From positions 1 to 15,700 of the forward strand of contig CAYSCH010000225.1 of the NCBI GenBank assembly GCA_964429355.1: a stretch of 15,700 bases of DNA, written 5' to 3'. The position numbers and the translations under genes were made by a program. The stretch is from JAAYAY01 sp964429355. Lineage in GTDB: Bacteria > Planctomycetota > Planctomycetia > Pirellulales > Thermoguttaceae. The notes under the pieces were generated by a model. It did not search any database, had not been told where the DNA came from, and was given only the letters and a program-made list of their open reading frames with translations. Positions 6,959 through 14,430 of this stretch are shown here, piece after piece; positions within the stretch are counted from its first letter, which is position 1; each line of letters opens with the position of its first letter.

Positions 6959-8998
6959 ATGTCCAAGCCATTTCTGATCGGCCAATCGCAGCCCAAATTG
7001 TTCTGTCTCGTTCTGCTGATTCTGTCCTTCGGCGTCGCACCCTCCAGGCCAGCCCTGGGCCAGGGGCAAGTGACCCCCCTTCAGTATCTCACGGAATTGC
7101 CTGCCCGTGACGGTCGAACTCCCTACTCCCCTCCGCAGATGCAGCCCGCCAAACCGCTCGAGATTCCCCAGGAGGTGCGGATCGAGGAGCCCTACGCGTG
7201 GAACCGGACCGACCGGTACGCGCCGCCCGACTCGAAAACCTTCTTTCCCGACGACGCCGAAGGGGGCAAACAGCTCGACGACCTTTTTGGCGGCAAGCTG
7301 GGTGGCAGCCACAAGCCGGAGGATGTTTTTGCAGTCGTTCGCCGGGGGTTACTGAATACGAAGCGCCATCCGACACTGATCCTGGCGGAGATCGGCAAGG
7401 GGTTCGTCTGGGGAGTCAAGGATCAGGACCCGCGGGCGATCGAACTGCTCTACCACGCATCCGATCTTGCCGGGGAAAGGGGGCACTACGCCCTCTATCA
7501 CGGCCTGACCGTCGTCAAGCAGCCCAGCGACAACCTGCTGCGGACACTGATGCAGCGCTATACGACCTACGATGCCGAGATCCGGGGGCGGATCCTTTGG
7601 GGACTGCGGGAGTATACCGATCGCGATCAGACGACCGCCCGGCTCAAGCAACTTCTCGACAAGCCCGACGGACTCGACGATTCCGGCATTGTGGCCGCAC
7701 TGGATCTCTATCGAGAATTTGTGGGCGAGCCGTACCCGGATCGATCCCGTTTCGACGGCGCCGGCCTGTTCGACCTCGCCTTCCAGTCCGAAGGGCTCGA
7801 GACCCCTGAACAGCTCCGCAGTCAACTCATCGAGTGGGCCGGCGAGGAAGAGGCGTTGGCCGGACTGGTCGTGCGGATCGATGACGGCAAACCGGTCGGC
7901 GTGGGGTTGATCCGCGGCGTCGGCAAACGGGATCGGATTGTCAAAGCGATCGAGGCCTCGGGCAAATCGAAACTCGTGTTCTCCGAAATATTCGCACCGA
8001 GCGTACTTGAGCGCCGCCAGCTCCGCGACTTTGCCCAGTTCCTGCCCGAGGGGTTACCCAAGTACGCCAAGCCGGTCTACGCAGCGCCGCCAGCCGGGGA
8101 GAAGTTCGCCTGGAACGCGAGGGACGGCTACGTGCCGCCGGACTACTTCGGGTACTTTCCGGACGACCCCGAGGCGGGCGCCGCGCTCGACAAGCTGTAT
8201 GTGGACGGAGGCCGCGACTCGCAGGACTTCACTGCCCGTCAGATTCTGGAGGCGATCCGCCGGGGGCTGCGGCACAGCAAGTTGTCGAAGCAGGCCTTGA
8301 TGAGCTGGGCTGCCTTTGTCAGCGGCTGGCCGGCCGACCCCATGGCCCTTGAGATCGCCTACCACGCGGCCGACCCCAAGGCCGACCAGGAAACGCGCTA
8401 CAATGCGGTCTACTTTGGCCTTCGCGGCTGGTGGGACAAGAGCCCCAACGTCCTCCGCCTGTTCGCCGAACTGCTGGTGACGGAACCCAACGATCGATCG
8501 CTGGGAAGCTCTGTTCGCGGCGACATTCTCTGGTCGTTCCGCAACAAGGAGGAGGAAAAACAGTTCGTTGCCAAACACCTTGCTGGCGTTCTGGAGAAAC
8601 ACGCCGACTATCCGCCAGAGCGGCTTGCCGTTCTGACCGGCGTCTACCGAGAACTGACGGGCGAGAAACCGGCCACCTACAGCCAGTACAGTTCCCGCGG
8701 CCGGTTCGTCGTCGTCTTCCGCTACGGATTGGCCAACACGGCGGAGAAGCTGCAAAGGAGTGCCCAGGACAAATTCGGCGCCGATCCCCGCTGGCTTCAC
8801 GTATCGGCCTGGGAGAGCCAAAGCCAGCCGCAAGCCGTTGCCGTCGTGCAGGGGATGGACGGCATGGAGTGGGTACTCTCGGCGCTCCAGGCTAACGGAT
8901 TCGACATCGACGCCGCACTGCCGATCGCCGAACTGCCCCCCGAGTCGATCGAGAAATTCGGGTTGGAGAAGTACCGTGACGGCGCGGGTGAGAAATAG
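6959..8998 (+). CDS. Secreted protein with two tandem copies of an uncharacterised domain of about 270 residues
   Basis: The protein has 679 residues. I start it at 6959, which has GGGAG eight bases upstream and directly precedes a signal peptide (hydrophobic core LFCLVLLILSFGVAPS, cleavage near residue 34-36); the frame is open further upstream without a start signal. After a Pro-rich linker, residues about 77-345 and 381-652 are homologous halves. Matching pieces are YAWNRTDRYAPP/FAWNARDGYVPP, FFPDDAEGGKQLDDLF/YFPDDPEAGAALDKLY, RRGLLNTK/RRGLRHSK, IRGRILWGLR/VRGDILWSFR, YREFVGE/YRELTGE and VGLIRGVGKRD/VAVVQGMDGME. The halves look mainly helical, with an alpha/beta tail. No enzyme motif was recognised. 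It probably acts in the periplasm or at the surface and appears monocistronic. The coding call is firm; the family is unknown. Confidence 0.88.
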   Translation: MSKPFLIGQSQPKLFCLVLLILSFGVAPSRPALGQGQVTPLQYLTELPARDGRTPYSPPQMQPAKPLEIPQEVRIEEPYAWNRTDRYAPPDSKTFFPDDAEGGKQLDDLFGGKLGGSHKPEDVFAVVRRGLLNTKRHPTLILAEIGKGFVWGVKDQDPRAIELLYHASDLAGERGHYALYHGLTVVKQPSDNLLRTLMQRYTTYDAEIRGRILWGLREYTDRDQTTARLKQLLDKPDGLDDSGIVAALDLYREFVGEPYPDRSRFDGAGLFDLAFQSEGLETPEQLRSQLIEWAGEEEALAGLVVRIDDGKPVGVGLIRGVGKRDRIVKAIEASGKSKLVFSEIFAPSVLERRQLRDFAQFLPEGLPKYAKPVYAAPPAGEKFAWNARDGYVPPDYFGYFPDDPEAGAALDKLYVDGGRDSQDFTARQILEAIRRGLRHSKLSKQALMSWAAFVSGWPADPMALEIAYHAADPKADQETRYNAVYFGLRGWWDKSPNVLRLFAELLVTEPNDRSLGSSVRGDILWSFRNKEEEKQFVAKHLAGVLEKHADYPPERLAVLTGVYRELTGEKPATYSQYSSRGRFVVVFRYGLANTAEKLQRSAQDKFGADPRWLHVSAWESQSQPQAVAVVQGMDGMEWVLSALQANGFDIDAALPIAELPPESIEKFGLEKYRDGAGEK

Positions 8999-9634
8999 GG
9001 TCCGCTCTTGGAGCCTAAGCTCGTGCCTCCTCTGGCTGTGCTGGGGCTGGCGGGTGATTCATAGAATCCTGGTTGTCAAAGATCGAGCAGATGCAAATCC
9101 TGGGCGTGGCGCAGGGCCTCATTCTTGAGTGAGGGGTGTCGGGTGAATAATGGATCAAGTGTATTGATGTGCCAGAAAATTGGGCGAGGGGGGTGTTTGT
9201 AAGTCGGGTTGTGTAATTGGTTTACATTCTGGGGTTGAAACGTAAGTCAAGCCCCTTCGAATGAGGTATGTGCAACAAATCACTCACTCAGGTAACTGTT
9301 CCGATGCCAGGATGGATGCAATAATGTACATTGCAAGACATAGTATACACATTTTCAGTTCTATGTCAAGCAAAAAATGGTCGGAGGGAGAGGGAATGGC
9401 GAAATGTTGGTGCTCGGTTTTATCCAACCGACCAGACATCGTTCGACCGGCCGCCGCGCGAGACCCCGTCGGGTGATGTCGCGACGTTCAGGGCATTGCC
9501 ATCGCAGATACCAGGCATTCAGAACAACCTGTCAATCGCAAACATGGACTTTCACGACTTCGCCAATTCCGCGGATGACGATGGCGTATTCAGGGGCTTT
9601 CCCCGATGACGAGTCGTCCGCGTGAGCCGTAACA
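8999..9634. other. Gene-poor, AT-richer region
   Basis: Over 600 bases carry no convincing gene. Composition falls sharply: 23 G/C of 60 at 9301-9360, against about 60-75% in neighbouring backbone genes. Short open frames at 9261-9476, 9331-9609 and 9377-9625 overlap each other in different frames and lack start signals. The change of composition begins shortly after the 8998 stop and fits a boundary of acquired or decayed DNA. No terminal repeats or integrase were seen. Confidence 0.5.
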
Positions 9635-9836
9635 GTGGAAGAACGATTATCCGCCCTGGAGTCTGAAGTCCGTGAAGCAGCAACTTGCAGAAATGGGCAA
9701 GCCGCGTGCGTGGCTGCATGAGGTTACTGGATCCATGGATCCATGGCCCGAGTTTGAGGAGGTATTGCGCTTAGGTGATCCCGCGCGGGACCGGGTTTAT
9801 GCGCAGGACTGGCAGATAGAAATCGCAATCGTATAA
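9635..9836 (+). pseudogene. Frameshifted remnant of a small antitoxin-like protein gene
   Basis: Two consecutive frames read as parts of one small protein. From GTG at 9635 comes EERLSALESEVRE. The next frame then gives KQQLAEMGKPRAW and VTGSMDPWPEFEEVLRLGD, ending with TAA at 9834-9836. Joined, they recall a common family of small proteins of about 60-80 residues: a short coiled coil (EERLxALExEVxxLK) followed by a GSMxxxPEFEEVLRLGREIR-type tail. Such proteins are often found beside PIN-domain toxins. The usual arginine-rich end is absent: after RLGD the sequence diverges. A short deletion near 9680 would explain the shift (the missing piece would restore EVRELKQQL). No toxin gene was found next to it. 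The joined reading is inference; neither half alone has a strong start. Confidence 0.5.
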
Positions 9837-9948
9837 TCGGGTATTGACGCGGTTGAGGAAATCGCCAACGAGCTGGAACAGGTTTTCGGGCTAATTATCG
9901 GTCCGTCGTTGGCTTGTCATGCCACAATTGGGTTAGCCTGCAAGTCTC

Positions 9949-11049
9949 ATGATCGAAAGACTTTACGTCCACAACTTTCGCTGTTTTGAGAATTTCACGC
10001 TCGATTTTGCCGACCGGCGCTCCGTACTATTGATTGGCAAGAACGGGGCCGGCAAGTCGACCGTATTACACTGCCTTGCAATATTTCAAAACATCTGCCG
10101 TGGCTGCAACCGTGTAGGGAACCTGATCTCTGCAAGTGATTTCACCCAGCACCGCACCGATCAGCCCATGCGTCTTGAGGTTGAGCTGATGCTGTCGGAG
10201 AAGCGGTTCAAGTACGCGGTCTCCTTCGAGTGGCCGGCGAATTTCCGAGAGGCACGTATCCTCGACGAAAGCCTATCGGTCGATGGCCAGACGATCTTCA
10301 CTCGCCACCAAGCGCAAACCCAACTTTCCAGCGCACCAGCATTCGGCATCGACTGGCACATCGTCGCGCTGCCAGTCATCAATGAACGGCCTGGCGAACG
10401 AGCGATCCAAGACCTCAAGACCTTCTTTGCCTCCATGATTCTGATCGCGCCAATTCCAGCGAAGATGACTGGTTTTTCCGAGGAACCCTCGATTGAGCTG
10501 GTTGACGACGCCTCGAATTACGCTTCTTGCTTGAGGGCTTTGCTCGGGCAGAAGCCCGCAGCCTACAGTGTGTTTGACTCGTACATAAGGACCATGATTC
10601 CTGATTTCTCATCGATCGAGAACGTCGAGCGCGGCGAAAGCGGCACTCAGTTGATTGTCAAATTCGAGCAGCAGAATTCACCGCGGAACCTTGCGGTCGA
10701 GTTCAAGGGACTTGCAGACGGCGAGAAGTGCTTCTTCCTCAGCGCGTACATTATTGCTTCAAACATCGCCGGTCCGCCTGTCTTCTGTATGTGGGACGAA
10801 CCGGACAACCACCTTTCACTTTCAGACGTCGGTCAGTTCATTACTCGCTTGCGGAAGATGACCAATCCGACCGGTCAGTTCATTGCTACGACCCACCACC
10901 CGGAGACCGTTCGCAAGTTCTCTGACGAAACCACCTTCGTGCTGACACGTAAGTCTCATTTGGATCCGACAGTTGTGAGGCCGCTCGCCGATTTCACCTA
11001 CAATGGTGATCTGATTAATGCTCTGATTCGTGACGAGATTATCGGGTGA
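9949..11049 (+). CDS. AAA-family ATPase of OLD/AAA_21 type, first gene of a putative defence cassette
   Basis: A 366-residue ABC/SMC-like ATPase. It begins with the typical IERLYVHNFRCFENFTLDF start. Walker A is GKNGAGKST at 30-38, the signature-like LADGEK is at 255-260, Walker B is VFCMWDEPDNHLS at 278-290 (Asp283, Glu284), and the switch histidines are in ATTHHPE at 313-319. No nuclease domain is fused; the protein ends soon after the ATPase core, so the effector is expected in trans. The next gene starts within a few bases, implying translational coupling. Relatives of this type serve as sensor/motor subunits in OLD, PARIS, RloAB and AbiL-like systems, but the exact family here is not established. 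GC is lower than the neighbours (32 of 60 at 10021-10080, against 45 of 60 at 12301-12360), suggesting horizontal acquisition. No strong Shine-Dalgarno precedes the ATG. Confidence 0.9.
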   Translation: MIERLYVHNFRCFENFTLDFADRRSVLLIGKNGAGKSTVLHCLAIFQNICRGCNRVGNLISASDFTQHRTDQPMRLEVELMLSEKRFKYAVSFEWPANFREARILDESLSVDGQTIFTRHQAQTQLSSAPAFGIDWHIVALPVINERPGERAIQDLKTFFASMILIAPIPAKMTGFSEEPSIELVDDASNYASCLRALLGQKPAAYSVFDSYIRTMIPDFSSIENVERGESGTQLIVKFEQQNSPRNLAVEFKGLADGEKCFFLSAYIIASNIAGPPVFCMWDEPDNHLSLSDVGQFITRLRKMTNPTGQFIATTHHPETVRKFSDETTFVLTRKSHLDPTVVRPLADFTYNGDLINALIRDEIIG

Positions 11050-11051
11050 CC

Positions 11052-11546
11052 ATGAACAGGTATGCGCCCCACCTTTATGTCATTCCGGAAGATGACCGCG
11101 ATCGGCAGGTCGCCAACGGCTTCGTCGGACATCACCAAGTGAACGACGCTCGAATACAGGTTATGCCACCTGCAGGAGGTTGGAGCAAGGTGCTTGATAC
11201 GTTTCGGGTCGAATATATCCCAAAGCTGCGGCGTTACCCGCAGGCTCACGTTGTGATGCTCATCGACTTTGATGACCACGTTAAAGAACGCCAAGCCGAG
11301 TTCGCACGCGCGATACCAGGTGACGTCCAGGATCGCGTATTTGTGGTCGGCTCGAAACTCAATCCTGAGGCGCTCAAGAACGCGCTGAACGTCAAGTTCG
11401 AGGCAATTGGGGAATCTTTGGCCAATGATTGCGGGGCCGGCACCTCGGAGCACTGGGATCACGAACAGCTCCGGCATAACTCTGTTGAGCATCGTCGCTT
11501 ACACCAGAGTATCAGAGCATTTCTCTTCTCTTTGCGGCAAAGCTAA
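11052..11546 (+). CDS. Small TOPRIM-like partner protein of the ATPase (uncharacterised family)
   Basis: A 164-residue protein (from ATG at 11052; a GTG at 11046 that overlaps the ATPase stop would add two residues). It carries LYVIPEDDRDRQVANGF at 8-24, AGGWSKVLDTF at 41-51, AHVVMLIDFDDH at 65-76, RVFVVGSKLNPEALKNAL at 95-112, and a C-terminal HWDHEQLRHN at 134-143. An early acidic motif (Glu13) followed by a beta strand ending in an Asp-x-Asp pair (Asp72, Asp74) is the layout of TOPRIM-fold nucleases, though the protein is short and the match is by eye. From memory it resembles small proteins found beside AAA ATPases in several phyla, with no established function known to me. The linkage suggests an ATPase-controlled effector, probably nucleolytic. 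RloB, DUF4276 and AriB-like proteins are the nearest analogies. Confidence 0.82.
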   Translation: MNRYAPHLYVIPEDDRDRQVANGFVGHHQVNDARIQVMPPAGGWSKVLDTFRVEYIPKLRRYPQAHVVMLIDFDDHVKERQAEFARAIPGDVQDRVFVVGSKLNPEALKNALNVKFEAIGESLANDCGAGTSEHWDHEQLRHNSVEHRRLHQSIRAFLFSLRQS

Positions 11547-11830
11547 GACCGGTGGGTTTTTCGCACGCAGAATTTCGGCGAGGCCGTTGAAAAGAGGAAG
11601 GTGATTCCTCGGAGGATTGTCTCGAGATCTTGTTGCATGGGCCTGCACGCTGTGTCATGCTTGGCGTACCTATTCGTGGATACTACAAGCAGGCCATCAA
11701 CAGGGACTTCCGCCCATGGGACAGGAAGGTGTGTGATTGACTGTACCGGCGGAGTGGGGTGGGCTACAATCGGCGGTCAGTCATGCTGGGGAAATGCAAT
11801 CGCGACAACTGCAGTTTTGGAGGGAAAGGG
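11547..11830. other. Intergenic region between the defence cassette and the ceramidase-like gene
   Basis: The 284 bases hold no convincing gene. A plus-strand frame runs through from 11759 into the hydrolase, but its extra N-terminus precedes a clean signal peptide and is not credible. No clear terminator follows the cassette; GGTGGGTTTTTC soon after the stop lacks a stem. Confidence 0.45.
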
Positions 11831-13258
11831 ATGGTTCGATTCGCACTGGTCTTCCTGGCGGCCAGCTCGCTTCTGGTCGCATCGTCGGCCCAATCGGCGG
11901 AGAAGAGGGTGTTTCAGGCCGGGGTGGCTACCGCCAATATCACCCCGTGGCTCGGTGACGGGCTGGTGGGGAATTTCGGCACCCCGCCGCCGGCCAAGTA
12001 TGTGCACGACGAATTGCACGTCCGCGCGTTCGTGCTCGACGACGGCAGCTCGCGGATCGTGATTGTTGTGAACGACAACATCTATATCAGCCGCGAGGTG
12101 CTGGACGAGGCCAAGCGGCAGATCACCGAGGCCACCGGCATTCCGGCCGATCGAATGCTGATGTCGGGCACCCACACCCATTCGTCGGTGAGCGCGCGTT
12201 GGCCGAATCCGCTCAAGCCCGAGAAGGAATTCACCGAGTATCAGCGGTTCGTGGCCCACCGGATTGCCGACGGAGTTCGCTGCGCGATCAACAACCTTCA
12301 ACCGGCGCGGATCGCCTGGGGCACGGTCGATGTGCCCGGGCAGGTCTTCTGCCGGCGCTGGTTGATGAAGCCGGGCACGGAGCTGTTCAATCCCTTTGGC
12401 GAACCGGACCAGGCCAAGATGAATCCCGGGAACAGCCCCAATCTGCTGAAGCCGGCCGGACCGGTCGATCCGCAGATCGCGTTCTTCGCCCTGGAGACGC
12501 CCGAGGGGCGGCCACTGGGCCTGCTGGCCAACTATTCGCTGCACTACGTAGGCGGGACTGGTCCCAACCACCTCTCGGCCGACTATTTTGCCGTTTTTGC
12601 GGATCGGATGCAGCAATTGCTGTCGGCCGATCGGCTCGATCCGCCGTTCGTGGGCGCCATGAGCAACGGCACGAGCGGAAACATCAACAACGTGGACTTC
12701 TTGCGGCCGCGGGAAAAGCGGGAACCCTATGAGCGAATCCGGGAGGTGGCCGACGAGTGTGCCCAGGCGGTCCACGGAGAGTACAAGAAGCTGGTCTGGC
12801 ACGATTGGGTCGGACTGGATATGCGGCAGCGAGAGATCGAGCTGGGCGTTCGCAAGCCAACTGCGAGCCAACTCGAACATGCCAAGGAGGTGCTGGCCGA
12901 TCCCGAGCGGAAGGACCAGTTCCCCCACGAGCGAAACTATGCGGAAAGGGCCATCCAGCAGTTGGATTCGCCCGACACGGTGCGCGTGATCCTCCAGGCG
13001 GTGCGGATCGGCGAGCTGGGCATTTCGGCCATTCCCTTCGAGGTGTTTTCCGAGATTGGGCTGGAACTGAAGGCTCGTAATCCGTTGCGGCCCAGCTTCA
13101 CGATCGAATTGGCCAACGGCGGCTACGGCTATCTGCCCACCCCTGAGCAGCACAAGCTGGGTGGCTACGAGACCTGGCTGGGAACCAACAAGGTGGAAGT
13201 GGACGCCTCCACCAAGATGGTCGACACGCTGCTGGAGATGTTCGGCGAAATGAAGTGA
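11831..13258 (+). CDS. Secreted neutral/alkaline ceramidase-like hydrolase
   Basis: A 475-residue exported protein. The start at 11831 has GGAGGG upstream and opens a signal peptide (FALVFLAASSLLVASSAQSA, cleavage near residue 23). The mature part follows the neutral ceramidase core: AGVATANITPWLG at 30-42, the zinc motif MSGTHTHSS at 111-119 (His115, His117), YSLHYVGG at 235-242 (His238 as likely second zinc His), MSNGTSGNINN at 277-287 where the family has its nucleophile loop, IPFEVFSEIG at 401-410 (Glu404), and ANGGYGYLPTPEQ at 428-440 (Tyr434 near the zinc). These enzymes hydrolyse an amide bond in N-acyl sphingosines. Planctomycetes carry many divergent relatives whose substrates are unknown, so ceramide is not assured. 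It is shorter than the classical enzymes (about 650 or more) and lacks their C-terminal beta domain. The stop lies three bases from the convergent gene. Confidence 0.85.
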   Translation: MVRFALVFLAASSLLVASSAQSAEKRVFQAGVATANITPWLGDGLVGNFGTPPPAKYVHDELHVRAFVLDDGSSRIVIVVNDNIYISREVLDEAKRQITEATGIPADRMLMSGTHTHSSVSARWPNPLKPEKEFTEYQRFVAHRIADGVRCAINNLQPARIAWGTVDVPGQVFCRRWLMKPGTELFNPFGEPDQAKMNPGNSPNLLKPAGPVDPQIAFFALETPEGRPLGLLANYSLHYVGGTGPNHLSADYFAVFADRMQQLLSADRLDPPFVGAMSNGTSGNINNVDFLRPREKREPYERIREVADECAQAVHGEYKKLVWHDWVGLDMRQREIELGVRKPTASQLEHAKEVLADPERKDQFPHERNYAERAIQQLDSPDTVRVILQAVRIGELGISAIPFEVFSEIGLELKARNPLRPSFTIELANGGYGYLPTPEQHKLGGYETWLGTNKVEVDASTKMVDTLLEMFGEMK

Positions 13259-13261
13259 ACC

Positions 13262-13935
13262 TCAACCGTCGTTGCGGGATTTCGTCAACTGCCCTTGAAC
13301 GCTCTTGACGGCCTTCCCCATTTTCTTGAGCCATCGCCGGGCCCAGGCAAATTCGATTCCAAGGATCGCCAGCCCGATCGGGATCACGACAAACGCCGGT
13401 CCCGGCATGACGAGCATGACAACACCTGCCAGCACGACGCTGGTTCCCAGGACGAAAATCACCACCCGGCGGGCGTGACGGTAGGCCTGAATGGCCAGTT
13501 CTCCCATATCGTCTACCAGCGGCGAAACCGGCGGGATGGCGCCCTTTCTCCATGCTTGGAGGGAGACGAGGATGGCCACGGAAACGGAGACGGCGATGAT
13601 CGCCAGCGAAAGGCCGGTCGGGATCGCCAGATGGGGCGAGAGAACCATCACCGCGATGAAATAGATCAGCAGAAACACGAGGCTCATCTTCATATAGCGG
13701 AAGTTTACCATCATTCCGGCCAGGGCGAAGTACAGAGACCGCAGCCCCAGAAGAGCGAACATGTCGTAGAGTGGACGAACACGTTGAAAACCAGCGCCAG
13801 GCCGATCCAGACAGCCGTCCAGGCAAGGGCCTCCCGGATCGAAATCACCCGCGACTGCCTGCAGACGACTCCCAGATCCAGCAGGACCATCGCGAGGATG
13901 AAGAGCACGAAGCTCGACCAGATAAACCCGTGCAT
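13262..13935 (-). pseudogene. Broken TerC-PGPGW membrane protein gene with internal deletion and frameshift
   Basis: Two minus-strand pieces belong to one TerC-family gene. The first starts at ATG 13935 and gives the TerC N-terminus: FVLFILAMVLLDLGVV, then SIREALAWTAVWIGLALVFN, with recognisable sequence ending near 13771. The second, in another frame from about 13762 to 13262, gives the TerC C-terminus (FALLGLRSLYFALAGMM, FRYMKMSLVFLLI, IPTGLSLAIIA), followed by a PGPGW-type membrane domain (MLVMPGPAFVVIPIGLAILG). The central part of TerC, roughly 150-200 residues with most transmembrane helices and the conserved acidic residues, is absent. The distance from 13935 to 13262 is 674 bases, not a multiple of three. 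The family is linked to metal ion export or metallation, and tellurite resistance. An intact function is unlikely. The second piece could yield a 166-residue membrane protein, but no Shine-Dalgarno precedes its ATG. Confidence 0.8.
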
Positions 13936-14430
13936 GGGGATTTCCACGAGATCAAACGATGGAAAACGTGCCTGGTGCGTCAAGGCCCACACGTGAACCA
14001 GGGGCAAAAACGGACGTCAGTGTCGCCCTGCCGATGGGACGCAAGCACTGGCAGAGCAGAGCCAGTGGCACACAATTGGCAACCGCTTCCGGGTGCGATC
14101 ATGGCGCTCTTTTCCAGGATGCGCGGCCAACGGGAGCAGGCCATTCCTGCCGAACGGCAATTCGTGTTGGCCGGCGGCCCTACCACCCTGCCGTCATTCT
14201 AGACTCGATACGCGAATAATCGATTGGGGGCATCCAGGCCGGTTGGGGGAATCCTCATTTTGTCGGGATCTCCCCGACGCAAGTTGTCTTTGGACACCCT
14301 CTCCTCCGCCGCACCACTTGATCCCGATGGCAGGCCATTGCGAAGCCGGGTCGCCAGGGCATAGACTGGTCGGCAACGAGAGCAAGTGAACTTGGACGTT
14401 TCGTCCGATGATCAGAATGGAAGGCAGAAC
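13936..14430. other. Intergenic region with REP-like hairpin, no gene seen
   Basis: The region separates the broken TerC gene (minus) and the S15 hydrolase (plus), so it should hold divergent promoters; none was identified with confidence. Open frames on both strands are short and lack start signals. It carries the hairpin at 14046-14067 and a smaller one, GTCGGG-ATCTC-CCCGAC, at 14262-14278. Confidence 0.5.
14046..14067. repeat. REP-like hairpin CACTGGC/GCCAGTG
   Basis: CACTGGC (14046-14052) pairs perfectly with GCCAGTG (14061-14067) around the 8-base loop AGAGCAGA. From memory, very similar CACTGGC-AGAG-GCCAGTG sequences are scattered in planctomycete intergenic regions, so this may be one copy of a genome-wide palindromic repeat. 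Only one copy lies in this window. No T-tract follows. Confidence 0.5.

Noticed and set aside
9088..9236. Minus-strand open stretch ending in HAQDLHLLDL, considered as the tail of a toxin gene
   Set aside because: No start, no upstream conserved part, and a stop interrupts the frame just upstream. It cannot be told from chance.
9341..9350. TAGTATACAC considered as a promoter -10 element
   Set aside because: No -35-like hexamer at 16-18 bases spacing and no gene begins within several hundred bases downstream.
9500..9700. Minus-strand stretch PEYAIVIRGIGEVVKVHVCD, considered as a gene end
   Set aside because: The upstream continuation is antisense to the antitoxin-like remnant and has no recognisable sequence.
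11777..13153. 458-codon minus-strand frame
   Set aside because: Antisense to the ceramidase-like gene, whose zinc motifs and signal peptide make it the real one.
14262..14278. Hairpin GTCGGG-ATCTC-CCCGAC considered as a terminator
   Set aside because: Followed by GCAAGTT on the plus strand and AAAATG on the minus strand; there is no T-tract after the stem in either direction, and no gene ends nearby.
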